From the NCBI RefSeq assembly GCF_015291625.1, contig NZ_CP030047.1, forward strand, positions 434,001-498,000: a stretch of 64,000 bases of DNA, given 5' to 3'. Source of the stretch: Bradyrhizobium sp. CCBAU 53421 (GTDB taxonomy: Bacteria; Pseudomonadota; Alphaproteobacteria; Rhizobiales; Xanthobacteraceae). Made by a program: the position numbers and the translations under genes. Shown piece after piece: positions 42,092 through 50,033 of the stretch. Within the stretch, counting starts at the first letter, position 1; each line of letters starts with the position of its first letter. The notes below the pieces were generated by a model. That model had not been told where the DNA came from. It saw nothing but the letters and a program-made list of their open reading frames with translations, and did no database searches.

Positions 42092-42847
42092 TCAACCCGA
42101 GATAACCGCTACCCGGCCTCTGGACAGTGATGCAACCTGCCCTTCGCGTCCATCCCTCGGGAGTGCGCCCTCGATGCCGAACGTTGTGGCGAGATCTCTG
42201 ACACCAGCAGGCGTCACGACGAGCGCACGGCTATCCCTGACATGCTCGACCCAATCGTGCTCGAGAGCGTGATGAAGGATGGCAGCGCCGAGCGCGCCGG
42301 CCAGATGCGGTCGGCGCTCGCTCCAGTCGAGACAGGGGCGACAGAACACGCGGCGCTTGGAGGCGAGGCGAAGATCGACGCCGAACTCATCGAAGAATGA
42401 CCGACCGGCATCGGTGAGTTGTCCGCCATCCTCGTCGAGCAGAATAAACGACTGTTGGACAAGGCGGTCGGCGATTGCGACGGCGATGCGGCCGGCCATG
42501 TGGTCATAGCACGTCCGCGCGTGTCGGAGCGTCTCTCCGCCGCGCCAGAGATTGCGCTGCCGGGCGGGGCCGTCCTGCGCCACGACCATGAGGCCTTCCA
42601 GCACGCGCGCGACGTGCGGAGAGGCCAGGCGAAAATATCGTCGTCGGCCCCGCTTTGCGAGCGCAAGCAATCCGGCGTCGCTGAGTTTCGCAAGATGGCC
42701 ACTCGCTGTCTGCGGCGCCACGCCGGACAGATAGGCGAGCTCGGTGGCAGTCAACGTTCGGCCATCCATCAGCGCACTGAGCATGTTGGCGCGCGCCGGA
42801 TCGCCGATGAGTGCCGCGACCTGGGCGATTTTAGGTCCCGTATCCAT
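42092..42847 (-). CDS. ArsR-family winged-helix regulator
   Basis: 251 residues. The N-terminal winged helix (residues ~5-85) reads ALIGDPARANMLSALMDGR and LSGVAPQTASGHLAKLSDAG, the typical ArsR recognition helix. The C-terminal ~160 residues are longer than in simple ArsR proteins and contain CRPCLDWSERRPHLAGALG, with a Cys pair that may bind a ligand or metal. The ATG is preceded by a small same-strand frame that overlaps it by 17 bases. The DHA2 exporter gene is divergent 250 bases away and is the likely target. Effector unknown. Confidence 0.88.
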   Translation of the reverse strand: MDTGPKIAQVAALIGDPARANMLSALMDGRTLTATELAYLSGVAPQTASGHLAKLSDAGLLALAKRGRRRYFRLASPHVARVLEGLMVVAQDGPARQRNLWRGGETLRHARTCYDHMAGRIAVAIADRLVQQSFILLDEDGGQLTDAGRSFFDEFGVDLRLASKRRVFCRPCLDWSERRPHLAGALGAAILHHALEHDWVEHVRDSRALVVTPAGVRDLATTFGIEGALPRDGREGQVASLSRGRVAVISG

Positions 42848-43064
42848 GTCTTGTTTTTACGCCGACGAGGACGCAGCGCCAAGCACGAATACTTCGGCCG
42901 AGATCGTAGTGTTTCTGCAAGACCGGTTCAATCGCGGGACATAGGTTGTCTGGACACCACCAGGCCGCAGCGAAAGGCATCGCCGCGACGGGACGAAAGT
43001 CTCGCGGCTCCAAGTATTCGATCGGCATCGAATGAAAATCGCAAAGCGGGCTGGTCTGAGTCAT
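42831..43064 (-). CDS. Hypothetical small protein upstream of the ArsR gene
   Basis: 77 residues from ATG 43064. It has no recognisable domain but is not repetitive: LEPRDFRPVAAMPFAAAWWC, then PDNLCPAIEPVL, with two Cys five residues apart. It overlaps the ArsR start by 17 bases on the same strand, so it could be a translationally coupled leader gene. Equally it may be a chance frame in the ArsR-exporter spacer. GTGAG about 10 bases upstream is the only initiation signal. Confidence 0.35.
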   Translation of the reverse strand: MTQTSPLCDFHSMPIEYLEPRDFRPVAAMPFAAAWWCPDNLCPAIEPVLQKHYDLGRSIRAWRCVLVGVKTRHGYGT

Positions 43065-43094
43065 CAAAGTCTCACAGACAACCGAGTGTGATCA

Positions 43095-44510
43095 ATGCAA
43101 GCAACTTCGCTCAACACAAGGCAGCCGGAACAAGCCGGCTCTGACAGCATGTCATCCCGTTCGCCTCTCGCCGCGGCGCTGGCGCTTGCCGCCACGAGCC
43201 TCGGCCTCGGCGTCGTGCAGCTGGACATCACCATCGTCAATACCGCGCTGAGCAGCATCGGCACCTCGCTCGGCGGCAGCGTGGCCGAGCTGCAATGGGT
43301 GGTGACCGCCTACACCATCGCATTCGCTGCCTTCATTCTGACCGCCGGTGCGCTCGGTGATCGCGTCGGCGCCAAACGGATATTCATAGGGGGCTTTGCA
43401 ATCTTCACGTTGGCTTCGCTCGCCTGCGCCTTGGCTCCGTCGACGACGTTCCTGATCGTTGCTCGCTCCGTGCAGGGCCTGGCGGCGGCAATCCTGGTGC
43501 CGAACTCGCTGACGCTGCTCAATCACGCCTATACCGATCCGAAGGCGCGCGGCCGCGCGGTCGGCTTCTGGGCCGCGGGTGCGAGCGTTGCGCTGACTGC
43601 GGGGCCGCTCGTTGGCGGCGCGCTGATCGCACTGGTCAGCTGGCGTGCGATCTTTCTCGTCAACCTGCCGATTGGCGCCGCCGGCCTCTGGCTCGCCTGG
43701 CGTTACGCCGAGGAGACGCCGCGGCTCGCGCAGCGCGAGATTGATCTGCCGGGACAGATCGCGGCGATTGCAACCCTCGGCACGCTGGCCAGCGCCCTGA
43801 TCGAGGGCGGCGCGCTGGGCTGGAGCCATCCGCTCGTCATCATGGGCTTCGCCGGGGCGGCCGTAATCGGACTCCTGTTCGTATGGCGCGAGGCGCGCGC
43901 GCCGCAACCGATGCTGCCGCTGTCGCTGTTCCGCCATCGCATGTTCGCGCTGACCGCTCTGGTCGGGCTTCTCTTCAACATCGCCTTCTACGGCCTGATC
44001 TTCGTGCTCAGTCTCTACTTCCAGAACGTCAACGGCTGGTCGCCGTTCGCAACGGGCCTTGCCTTCGTGCCCATGATGGCCATGGTGCTGCCCGCCAACC
44101 TGATCACCGCGTCGGTCAGCGAGCGCCTCGGCGCGCCGCAAACCATTGCGCTCGCTTGTGTGCTCACCGCCGCGGGCTGCGTTGCGCTGCTGCCTATCGC
44201 CTCAGGCACCAGCTACTGGGCGATCGGCGCTCAGCTCATCATCCTCGGCGGCGGGCTCGGCCTGCTCGTGCCGTCCTTGACCTCGACGCTGCTCGGCAGT
44301 GTCGAGAAATCGCGATCCGGCATCGCCGCCGGCGTGTTGAACGCGACGCGGCAGACCGGCAGCGTGCTTGGCGTTGCCCTGTTCGGCTCGCTGGTTGCCG
44401 GGAACGACGCGTTCATGGCAGGTGCACATGCCTCGCTGGTGATATCGGCCGCTGTGTTGCTCGCGGGTGCGGTCGCGATCGTGCAGGGCCGAGCAAAGGA
44501 GGGACGATGA
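43095..44510 (+). CDS. DHA2-type MFS multidrug exporter
   Basis: 471 residues with 14 predicted membrane segments. LDITIVNTALSSI and WVVTAYTIAFAAFILTAG are the DHA2 (EmrB/QacA) motif regions, and LGDRVGAKR is motif A. Motif C appears as GPLVGGAL. Such pumps export lipophilic drugs with protons. The first ~20 residues are probably cytoplasmic, and ATG 43152 is an alternative start. It is divergent from the ArsR gene, which fits control by that repressor. No membrane-fusion partner gene is next to it, so it may act alone. Confidence 0.93.
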   Translation: MQATSLNTRQPEQAGSDSMSSRSPLAAALALAATSLGLGVVQLDITIVNTALSSIGTSLGGSVAELQWVVTAYTIAFAAFILTAGALGDRVGAKRIFIGGFAIFTLASLACALAPSTTFLIVARSVQGLAAAILVPNSLTLLNHAYTDPKARGRAVGFWAAGASVALTAGPLVGGALIALVSWRAIFLVNLPIGAAGLWLAWRYAEETPRLAQREIDLPGQIAAIATLGTLASALIEGGALGWSHPLVIMGFAGAAVIGLLFVWREARAPQPMLPLSLFRHRMFALTALVGLLFNIAFYGLIFVLSLYFQNVNGWSPFATGLAFVPMMAMVLPANLITASVSERLGAPQTIALACVLTAAGCVALLPIASGTSYWAIGAQLIILGGGLGLLVPSLTSTLLGSVEKSRSGIAAGVLNATRQTGSVLGVALFGSLVAGNDAFMAGAHASLVISAAVLLAGAVAIVQGRAKEGR

Positions 44511-44572
44511 CAGGGGGCAGGTCGAACTCATGCGGCAAACAGGTACGCTGAGCGGAGACGCGTGAAGCGCGA

Positions 44573-45457
44573 TCAGTTCCGCCAGCCCGTCACATCAGGC
44601 ACGTTGTGCAGCTTGTCGGGATTGCGGGTCACATAAACGGCGACGATCCGTTCGTTCTCGATATGCAAGGCGGTCGTTTGAACGAGGTCGTCCTCGATGG
44701 TGATGAAGCCCGGCAATCCGTTGATAATCACGTAGCGAATCAATCGTGAGGGATGCACGGCGAACAGGCGGGCGAGCCCCGCGAAACGCTCCAACGCGGC
44801 TTCGAGTCCGACCAGAGGTCGCGTCGGTGCCGGGACCCGGCCACCGCCATCCGCATAGACCGCGACATCTTCGGCGAGCATGGCGCGGAGCGCAGCAAGG
44901 TCGCCGGTCCGCGTTGCCGTGAAGAACGCATCTGCGAGCCGCAGGCCTTCTTCGCTCCCGACGACGAACCTGGGTTTGGCAGCGTGGATATGCGCGCGGG
45001 CGCGGCTGGCAAGCTTGCGGCAGGTCGCAGCCTCGCGCCCGATCGTCTCCGATACGGCATCGAACTCCAGTCCGAACACATCATGCAGCAGAAAGGCCGC
45101 TCGCTCCAACGGCGACAAGCGTTCCAGCGCCATCATCAGCGGCAGGGTCAGATCGTCGGCGGACTCCTCGTCTTCAGGGTCGAAGAATGGCTCGGGCAGC
45201 CACGGTCCGACATAGGTGACGCGCCGACGCCGTGCGGATTTCAATTCATTGAGGGCCAGGCGCGTGACGATGGTGTGCAGGAGTGCCTTGGGATCGCGCA
45301 CCTGATCGCGATCGGCGGCGAGCCAGCGCAGCCAGGCGTCGTGCACGACGTCCTCTGCGTCGGCGACCGAACCGAGCATCCGATAGGCGAGCCGGACCAG
45401 CCGCGGCCGCAGCTCGGCGAAGATTTCTGCCGCCGATGCTTTAGCCGCTTTTGTCAT
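44573..45457 (-). CDS. ECF41 sigma factor (SigJ-like) with a fused SnoaL-like domain
   Basis: 294 residues. Sigma-2 (~10-75, LVRLAYRMLGSVADAEDVVHD) and sigma-4 (~105-160, ALERLSPLERAAFLLHDVFG) are followed by a SnoaL-like C-terminal domain (~170-280). The three ECF41 signatures are present: WLPEP at 86-90, DGGG at 203-206 and NPDKL at 279-283. In this group the C-terminal domain tunes sigma activity in place of an anti-sigma factor. Its ATG overlaps the stop of the flavodoxin gene by four bases, so they are translated together. Confidence 0.95.
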   Translation of the reverse strand: MTKAAKASAAEIFAELRPRLVRLAYRMLGSVADAEDVVHDAWLRWLAADRDQVRDPKALLHTIVTRLALNELKSARRRRVTYVGPWLPEPFFDPEDEESADDLTLPLMMALERLSPLERAAFLLHDVFGLEFDAVSETIGREAATCRKLASRARAHIHAAKPRFVVGSEEGLRLADAFFTATRTGDLAALRAMLAEDVAVYADGGGRVPAPTRPLVGLEAALERFAGLARLFAVHPSRLIRYVIINGLPGFITIEDDLVQTTALHIENERIVAVYVTRNPDKLHNVPDVTGWRN

Positions 45458-46092
45458 GACGCTGCCCGAACGGTCGCTGTGGCCGCGTCACGGCCGCGCG
45501 CAAATTGCAGCGCTGTCTTCGCCACGCGCTGTCCGAGGTGACGGGCGGTTGCAAGATCGGATGCCGGCGGCGCGGTATCTGCGCCCTCATCGGTATTCGA
45601 TTGCGCGCCGGCTCCGAGCCAGAACCCCAGCCTGTTCGGATCGGCATCCGATCCCGAAGCGGAGTTGTTTCCCGGCGGCAGGTCGAGATTGACCCAGTGC
45701 ATGCCATGCTGGGCAGCGAACAATGCAAGCTGGATCAAAGTGGAGAGCTTGTCGCCGGCGTGTGCCCCCGAATTGGTGAAGCCGGCCGCGAGCTTGTCCT
45801 TCCACCGATAGCCCTTGGACATCACCGCACTGGACGTCGCTTCCTGGAAGGCTTTGAAGGCCGCCGACGCAGCGCCCATGTAGGTCGGCGTGCCGAAGAT
45901 CAAAGCTTCCGCAGCCATCAGCCTGTCCCAGTTCTGCTCCACGCTCTCGACAGGCACCAGCAGCGCCTCCGCGCCGTCGACGTCTCCAACGCCGGACCCG
46001 ACGGCCTCCGCCTGACGCCGGGTGTGGCCGTAGGCGCTATGATAGACGACCGCGATCAGGGTGCGACCGCCTTCGGTTCCGATACTATGCAT
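45454..46092 (-). CDS. Flavodoxin-fold NAD(P)H-quinone oxidoreductase (WrbA-like), partner of ECF41
   Basis: 212 residues from ATG 46092, which has AGAGGA upstream; ATG 46113 would leave only a few bases of leader if the promoter below is right. The FMN phosphate loop AYGHTRRQAEAV and the FGTPTYMGAASAAFKAFQEAT segment match WrbA and related reductases. It probably reduces quinones or flavins under oxidative stress. It is the first gene of a two-gene operon with the sigma factor (four-base overlap). A promoter matching the ECF41 type precedes it. Confidence 0.9.
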   Translation of the reverse strand: MHSIGTEGGRTLIAVVYHSAYGHTRRQAEAVGSGVGDVDGAEALLVPVESVEQNWDRLMAAEALIFGTPTYMGAASAAFKAFQEATSSAVMSKGYRWKDKLAAGFTNSGAHAGDKLSTLIQLALFAAQHGMHWVNLDLPPGNNSASGSDADPNRLGFWLGAGAQSNTDEGADTAPPASDLATARHLGQRVAKTALQFARGRDAATATVRAAS

Positions 46093-46125
46093 GGTGTCCT
46101 CTGCTGCTGGCATTGCAGAAGTTAA

Positions 46126-46152
46126 GACAAGGCAGCGCGTCGAAACGTGACA
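46126..46152 (-). promoter_or_regulatory. Candidate ECF41 promoter TGTCACG-N16-TGTC
   Basis: On the minus strand TGTCACG (46152-46146), 16 bases, then TGTC (46129-46126), about 35 bases before the flavodoxin start. ECF41 promoters are reported as TGTCACA-N16-CGTC; only the last base of the -35 and the first base of the -10 differ. It suggests the sigma factor drives its own operon. Confidence 0.55.
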
Positions 46153-46582
46153 TGCCCTCGGAACATTCCTCCGGAGGATATTGCGCCAATTGACCGCCGC
46201 TCGGGCTGGGGTGGCGCCTGCTCGCTACTGTGCATGGGGTTGTTTTCGATATTTTGCCGGGAGCCGGTCCCTCTGGACGCGATCGACCATTGTCGGCGCG
46301 CCGACGGGCATCGGTAACCTTAATTTTTCGTTTCGATTGTCGTTAGAATTTTATCGATTATCCTCGTGACAGTTGAGCGGTGTGACGAGCCGCACGATGA
46401 GAGGCAACAGCCGAGTGGCTTGACGACCTCTCTGGAATCGAAGGGTGGGCAGAGCGCAGTGCCAGCCACCTTTCGGGCTGTCCGGCGGCGGCCGGCAGGG
46501 CAAATCAATTCTGAAGTGCATTTGATTGCCAGGTTGCGGTGCATGTCGCGCCGCACGATGCTTCTCAATTGGGATTTCCAAG

Positions 46583-46693
46583 ATGACGTTCGCGCATTTT
46601 TTGCTCGCGGCCGGTGGCGGCTTTTTGTTGCTGGCAGGCTTCGTCGCATTTGCTCTCTGGAGAAACGCGCTCCATTCGACGGCGCGGATTTAG
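46583..46693 (+). CDS. Possible 36-residue single-span membrane protein
   Basis: ATG 46583 to TAG 46693. The frame encodes MTFAHFLLAAGGGFLLLAGF, then VAFALWRNALHSTARI. There is one clear hydrophobic helix followed by a basic end, as in real bacterial small membrane proteins. A weak GGGA precedes the ATG. It stands in a 770-base gap with no large gene. It may be a true small protein or a chance frame; I cannot decide from one sequence. Confidence 0.35.
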   Translation: MTFAHFLLAAGGGFLLLAGFVAFALWRNALHSTARI

Positions 46694-46726
46694 CAATAGG
46701 CGATATCAGCTCCGACGGCCTCGCTC

Positions 46727-46855
46727 ATGGGGATGAGCGAAGCTGGCGGAACGGCCGCACCGCCGCGCGGCCTGACAGCCGAGCACCGCGCCTACATCCT
46801 GCCCCCGGCGACGCGTGCTCGGCTGTTCATTTCCTGGCCGGCCTCGAAACGTTGA
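46727..46855 (+). CDS. Possible 42-residue small protein
   Basis: ATG 46727 to TGA 46853-46855. The frame MGMSEAGGTAAPPRGLTAEH is followed by RAYILPPATRARLFISWPAS and KR. GC-rich third positions fit the host codon use. No domain is recognised. It is 33 bases after the previous small frame and convergent with the ABC-F gene. Weak call. Confidence 0.25.
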   Translation: MGMSEAGGTAAPPRGLTAEHRAYILPPATRARLFISWPASKR

Positions 46856-46865
46856 ATTGCGCACA

Positions 46866-48455
46866 TCACCTGCACTCGGCGAGATCCAACCTGCGCGTGA
46901 TTGCGATGGCATCGAGGAAGGTCTCGTCGTGGCTGACGACCAGCAGCGCGCCGTCATAGGCGCGCAGCCCGGCCTCGACCGCTTCCATCGATTCGATGTC
47001 GAGGTGATTGGTCGGCTCGTCGAGGATCAGGAGCGGCGGCGGGCTTACGCCACCCAGCACGCAGGCGAGGCCGGCTCGCAGCAACTGGCCGCCGCTGAGG
47101 CTGGAGACAGTCTGCAGCGCGGCGTCGGCGCGAAACATGAATCGCGCCAGCGCCGCTCGACAGGCGTTCTCGTTGGCATCCGGATTGATGCGCCGGAAAT
47201 TATCCAGGATCGAGACTGACGCATCGAGCAGGCTGACGGCCTGATCGAACATCGCAAAGCGGGTCATCACCTCGACGGTGCCGCGCATCGCGGTCAGTTC
47301 GCCGCTGACGAGCTTGAGCAGTGTCGTCTTGCCGGCGCCATTGGGGCCCGTGATTGCGACGCGCTCCGGACCCGACATCGCGAAGGTGAGACCGCGCAGG
47401 ATCGGCGCCTCCGCAGTGTAGCCGGCATCGGCGGCTTCGATCCGCAGCACCATCCTGCCGGCGGCCAGCTGCGTCGACGGCAGTCGCACCGAGAACGGTT
47501 GCAGCACCTCGATACGCTGGCGCGCCGCGGTCGCCAGTTCGAGCGCTTGCGTCCGCCGCCGCTCGGCGAGGCGGGCATGCTCGCCGCCGGTGTCCTCGCT
47601 GCGATCCTTGCGCAGGCCGGCGGCGATGCGCGGCAGATCGCCCTTGGCGCGCTTCCTCGCGCCGGCGCCGTCCCTGCGCGCCTGCCGTTCGGACGTGTCC
47701 CTTGCCTTGCGGTCGATCTCGGCGACGCGCTTCTCGGCATCGGCCAGATCGTGGCGTGCCGCCGACAGCTCGATCGCCTTGCGCGCACGGTACGCGCTCC
47801 AATTGCCGCCGTAGCGTTGGGCTTCCAGCGAGGTCAGTTCGACGATCGCGTCCATGGTCTCGAGCAGTTCGCGGTCGTGGCTGACGATGATGGTGCCATG
47901 CCGCCAGCCGGCGAGCAGGTCGACCACCGCCTGACGTCCGGCGCGGTCGAGATTGTTGGTGGGTTCATCCAGCAGCAGAAAGTCGGGTTCTGCAAAGGTC
48001 AGCGCGGCGAGGCGCGCCCTGGTCGCCTGTCCGCCGGACAGCACCGCCAGCGGGGCGTCGAGGGCATCGCTGAGACCCACACGCGCGAGCGCGGACGCAA
48101 TACGGGTGTCGAGCGTCCAGTCGATATCCGCAAGCTCTTCGGTGCTCGCAAGACCCTGTCCGGCGCGGCGCAATGCGGCCAGCGCGTGCCGCGCGCCGAA
48201 CAGATCGACGACGCATTCGCCCGGTTTCACCTGCACCGTCTGATGCAGCATCGCGACGCGTCCCTGAACCGTGACCGTGCCGGATTGCGGCGCGCGCGCG
48301 CCTGCGATCAGGCCGAGCAGCGTCGTCTTGCCGACGCCGTTGCGGCCGACAAGGCCGGTGCGTTCGGGGCCGAAACTGAGATCGATGTTGGAGAGGAGAA
48401 CCCGGCCGTCAGGCGCGGACAGGGTTAGATGGGAGAGCGTGATCGATGCAGGCAT
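46866..48455 (-). CDS. ABC-F family ATPase
   Basis: 529 residues from ATG 48455 (MPASITLSHLTLSAPDGRVL). Two ABC domains are joined in one chain with no membrane segment. First P-loop GRNGVGKT at ~37-44 with VLSGGQATRARLAAL; second GPNGAGKT with LSGGQLLRAGLA. The linker between is long, charged and helical (AARHDLADAEKRVAEIDRK), as in ABC-F proteins. These act on the ribosome E-site in translation control or antibiotic protection. Which subgroup cannot be told. It is not co-transcribed with the Hsp70-like gene upstream, from which a ~140-base spacer separates it. Confidence 0.94.
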   Translation of the reverse strand: MPASITLSHLTLSAPDGRVLLSNIDLSFGPERTGLVGRNGVGKTTLLGLIAGARAPQSGTVTVQGRVAMLHQTVQVKPGECVVDLFGARHALAALRRAGQGLASTEELADIDWTLDTRIASALARVGLSDALDAPLAVLSGGQATRARLAALTFAEPDFLLLDEPTNNLDRAGRQAVVDLLAGWRHGTIIVSHDRELLETMDAIVELTSLEAQRYGGNWSAYRARKAIELSAARHDLADAEKRVAEIDRKARDTSERQARRDGAGARKRAKGDLPRIAAGLRKDRSEDTGGEHARLAERRRTQALELATAARQRIEVLQPFSVRLPSTQLAAGRMVLRIEAADAGYTAEAPILRGLTFAMSGPERVAITGPNGAGKTTLLKLVSGELTAMRGTVEVMTRFAMFDQAVSLLDASVSILDNFRRINPDANENACRAALARFMFRADAALQTVSSLSGGQLLRAGLACVLGGVSPPPLLILDEPTNHLDIESMEAVEAGLRAYDGALLVVSHDETFLDAIAITRRLDLAECR

Positions 48456-48593
48456 GGTGATGGATTTCCCGGTGGGCAAGGCAGATCGGCTTTGCGGTCC
48501 GGATGAAATCCATGGCTGTCGGCATCCTCTCGAATTAATGATTGAACTGATGTAATCCGGCATTGAGCCGGGATCAAGGCGCGAAGCGAGCCG

Positions 48594-49913
48594 TCACGCC
48601 GCTTCGGCGAAGGTCCAGCGGTCGGGATCAGGCGTGTTGCCGATCAAGGCGAGACCATAGGCGATCGATTCGAATTGATCCGCCGAGGTCAGCCGCGCCT
48701 CGCCGAAGCGCTCGGCGAACAGGCGCTGCACCGCCGGCACGAACGAGGTGCCGCCGGTCAAAAACACCTTCTCGACGTCGCGCGCGGTGATGCCCGACTT
48801 CGCCAGCGCTTCGTCGACGGTCGCACCGAGTCGCTCGATATCGTCGGCGATCCAGGATTCGAAATCGTCGCGCGTCACGGTCGCGCCGATATCGATGCCT
48901 TCGCGGGCAAAGCGGAACTCGACGCAGTCGCGGCTCGACAGTGCGACCTTGGTGTCGGACACGGCGCGGTAGAGCGCGAAGCCGAGATCGTGGTCGACGA
49001 TGGTGATGAAGTCGTGCAGCGGCGCCGGATCGAGCGCGGTGCGCGCCAGCTGCTGCAATTCGCGCAAATCGCCGTTGCCCCGCATCATCGCGAGCTGATG
49101 CCAGCGCGCGAGGCTCGAATAATAGTGATTGGGGATCGGCAGCACCTTGTCGAACGAGCGGTAGTTGGTGCCCTTGCCGAGCCGCGGCGAGACGATGTGG
49201 TCGACGATGCGGTAGTCGAAGGTGTCGCCGGCGATGCCGATGCCGGAATGTCCCAGCGGCTCGGCGCGCAGCACGCCGCCCTTGCGCGAGAAGCGCATGA
49301 CGGAGAAGTCGCTGGTGCCGCCGCCGAAATCGGCGACCAGCACCGTGGCGTCGTGGTCGAGGCTGCGCGCGAAGGAGAACGCCGCGCCGACCGGCTCGTA
49401 GACATAGCGCGCGTGGCCGGCGCCGAGCCGCTCGAATGCGGCCCGGTAGCGCTGCATCGCGAGCTCGTCGTTGGGATTGCCGCCGGCAAACTTCACCGGG
49501 CGGCCGACCATGATGGTCGGCGCGCCCAAGTCGAAACCCTCGCCGGCATGGCGCGTCAGCGTGCGCAGGAATGCCGCCAGCAGATCCTCGAACTTGTAGC
49601 GCTGCCGGAAGATCTGCGTGGTGTTGAAGGCCGAGCTTGCCGCAAAGGTCTTGAACGACTGGATGAAGCGATGGATCGTGCGTCCCTCGAGGAACTGCTC
49701 GATCGCCCACGGGCCGCCCTCGGCGCGCGGATGCAGGCCGGCGCCGGGCCGTTCCTCCCAGAAGCACAGCGCAGACACATAGACGCTATGCGTGCGGCCG
49801 CCATGGTCGAAGCGAACAGCTTCGACGCGGCCGTCGCCGTCGGATAGGGCAACCACGGTGTTGCTGGTGCCGAAATCGACGCCAATCGAGACGGCGGGCG
49901 GGGCGCTCGTCAT
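48594..49913 (-). CDS. YegD-like Hsp70-family ATPase
   Basis: 439 residues. The actin-like ATPase fold keeps phosphate-1 GVDFGTSNTVVAL, phosphate-2 VADFGGGTSDFSVM and the adenosine motif FLTGGTSFVPAV. There is no substrate-binding beta domain or lid, so it is a nucleotide-binding-only Hsp70, the length and pattern of E. coli YegD. Function unknown; a chaperone role is only presumed. It has its own start ~120 bases from the porin gene. Confidence 0.93.
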   Translation of the reverse strand: MTSAPPAVSIGVDFGTSNTVVALSDGDGRVEAVRFDHGGRTHSVYVSALCFWEERPGAGLHPRAEGGPWAIEQFLEGRTIHRFIQSFKTFAASSAFNTTQIFRQRYKFEDLLAAFLRTLTRHAGEGFDLGAPTIMVGRPVKFAGGNPNDELAMQRYRAAFERLGAGHARYVYEPVGAAFSFARSLDHDATVLVADFGGGTSDFSVMRFSRKGGVLRAEPLGHSGIGIAGDTFDYRIVDHIVSPRLGKGTNYRSFDKVLPIPNHYYSSLARWHQLAMMRGNGDLRELQQLARTALDPAPLHDFITIVDHDLGFALYRAVSDTKVALSSRDCVEFRFAREGIDIGATVTRDDFESWIADDIERLGATVDEALAKSGITARDVEKVFLTGGTSFVPAVQRLFAERFGEARLTSADQFESIAYGLALIGNTPDPDRWTFAEAA

Positions 49914-50033
49914 GTCATGCTCGGATTGTCTGTGAAAGGGGGCGGACCTTTAGCGGCTTTGACCGCGTTTGCCAACCCTTGCGGACGCCGCGGAGGTCAC
50001 GATCAAGCGAATGACAACGGCGTCATGCGCGCG

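Noticed and set aside
46366..46959. 197-residue plus-strand frame in the gap before the ABC-F gene
   Set aside because: Composition shifts along the frame and it overlaps the end of the ABC-F gene. The short frames in other phases look more protein-like.
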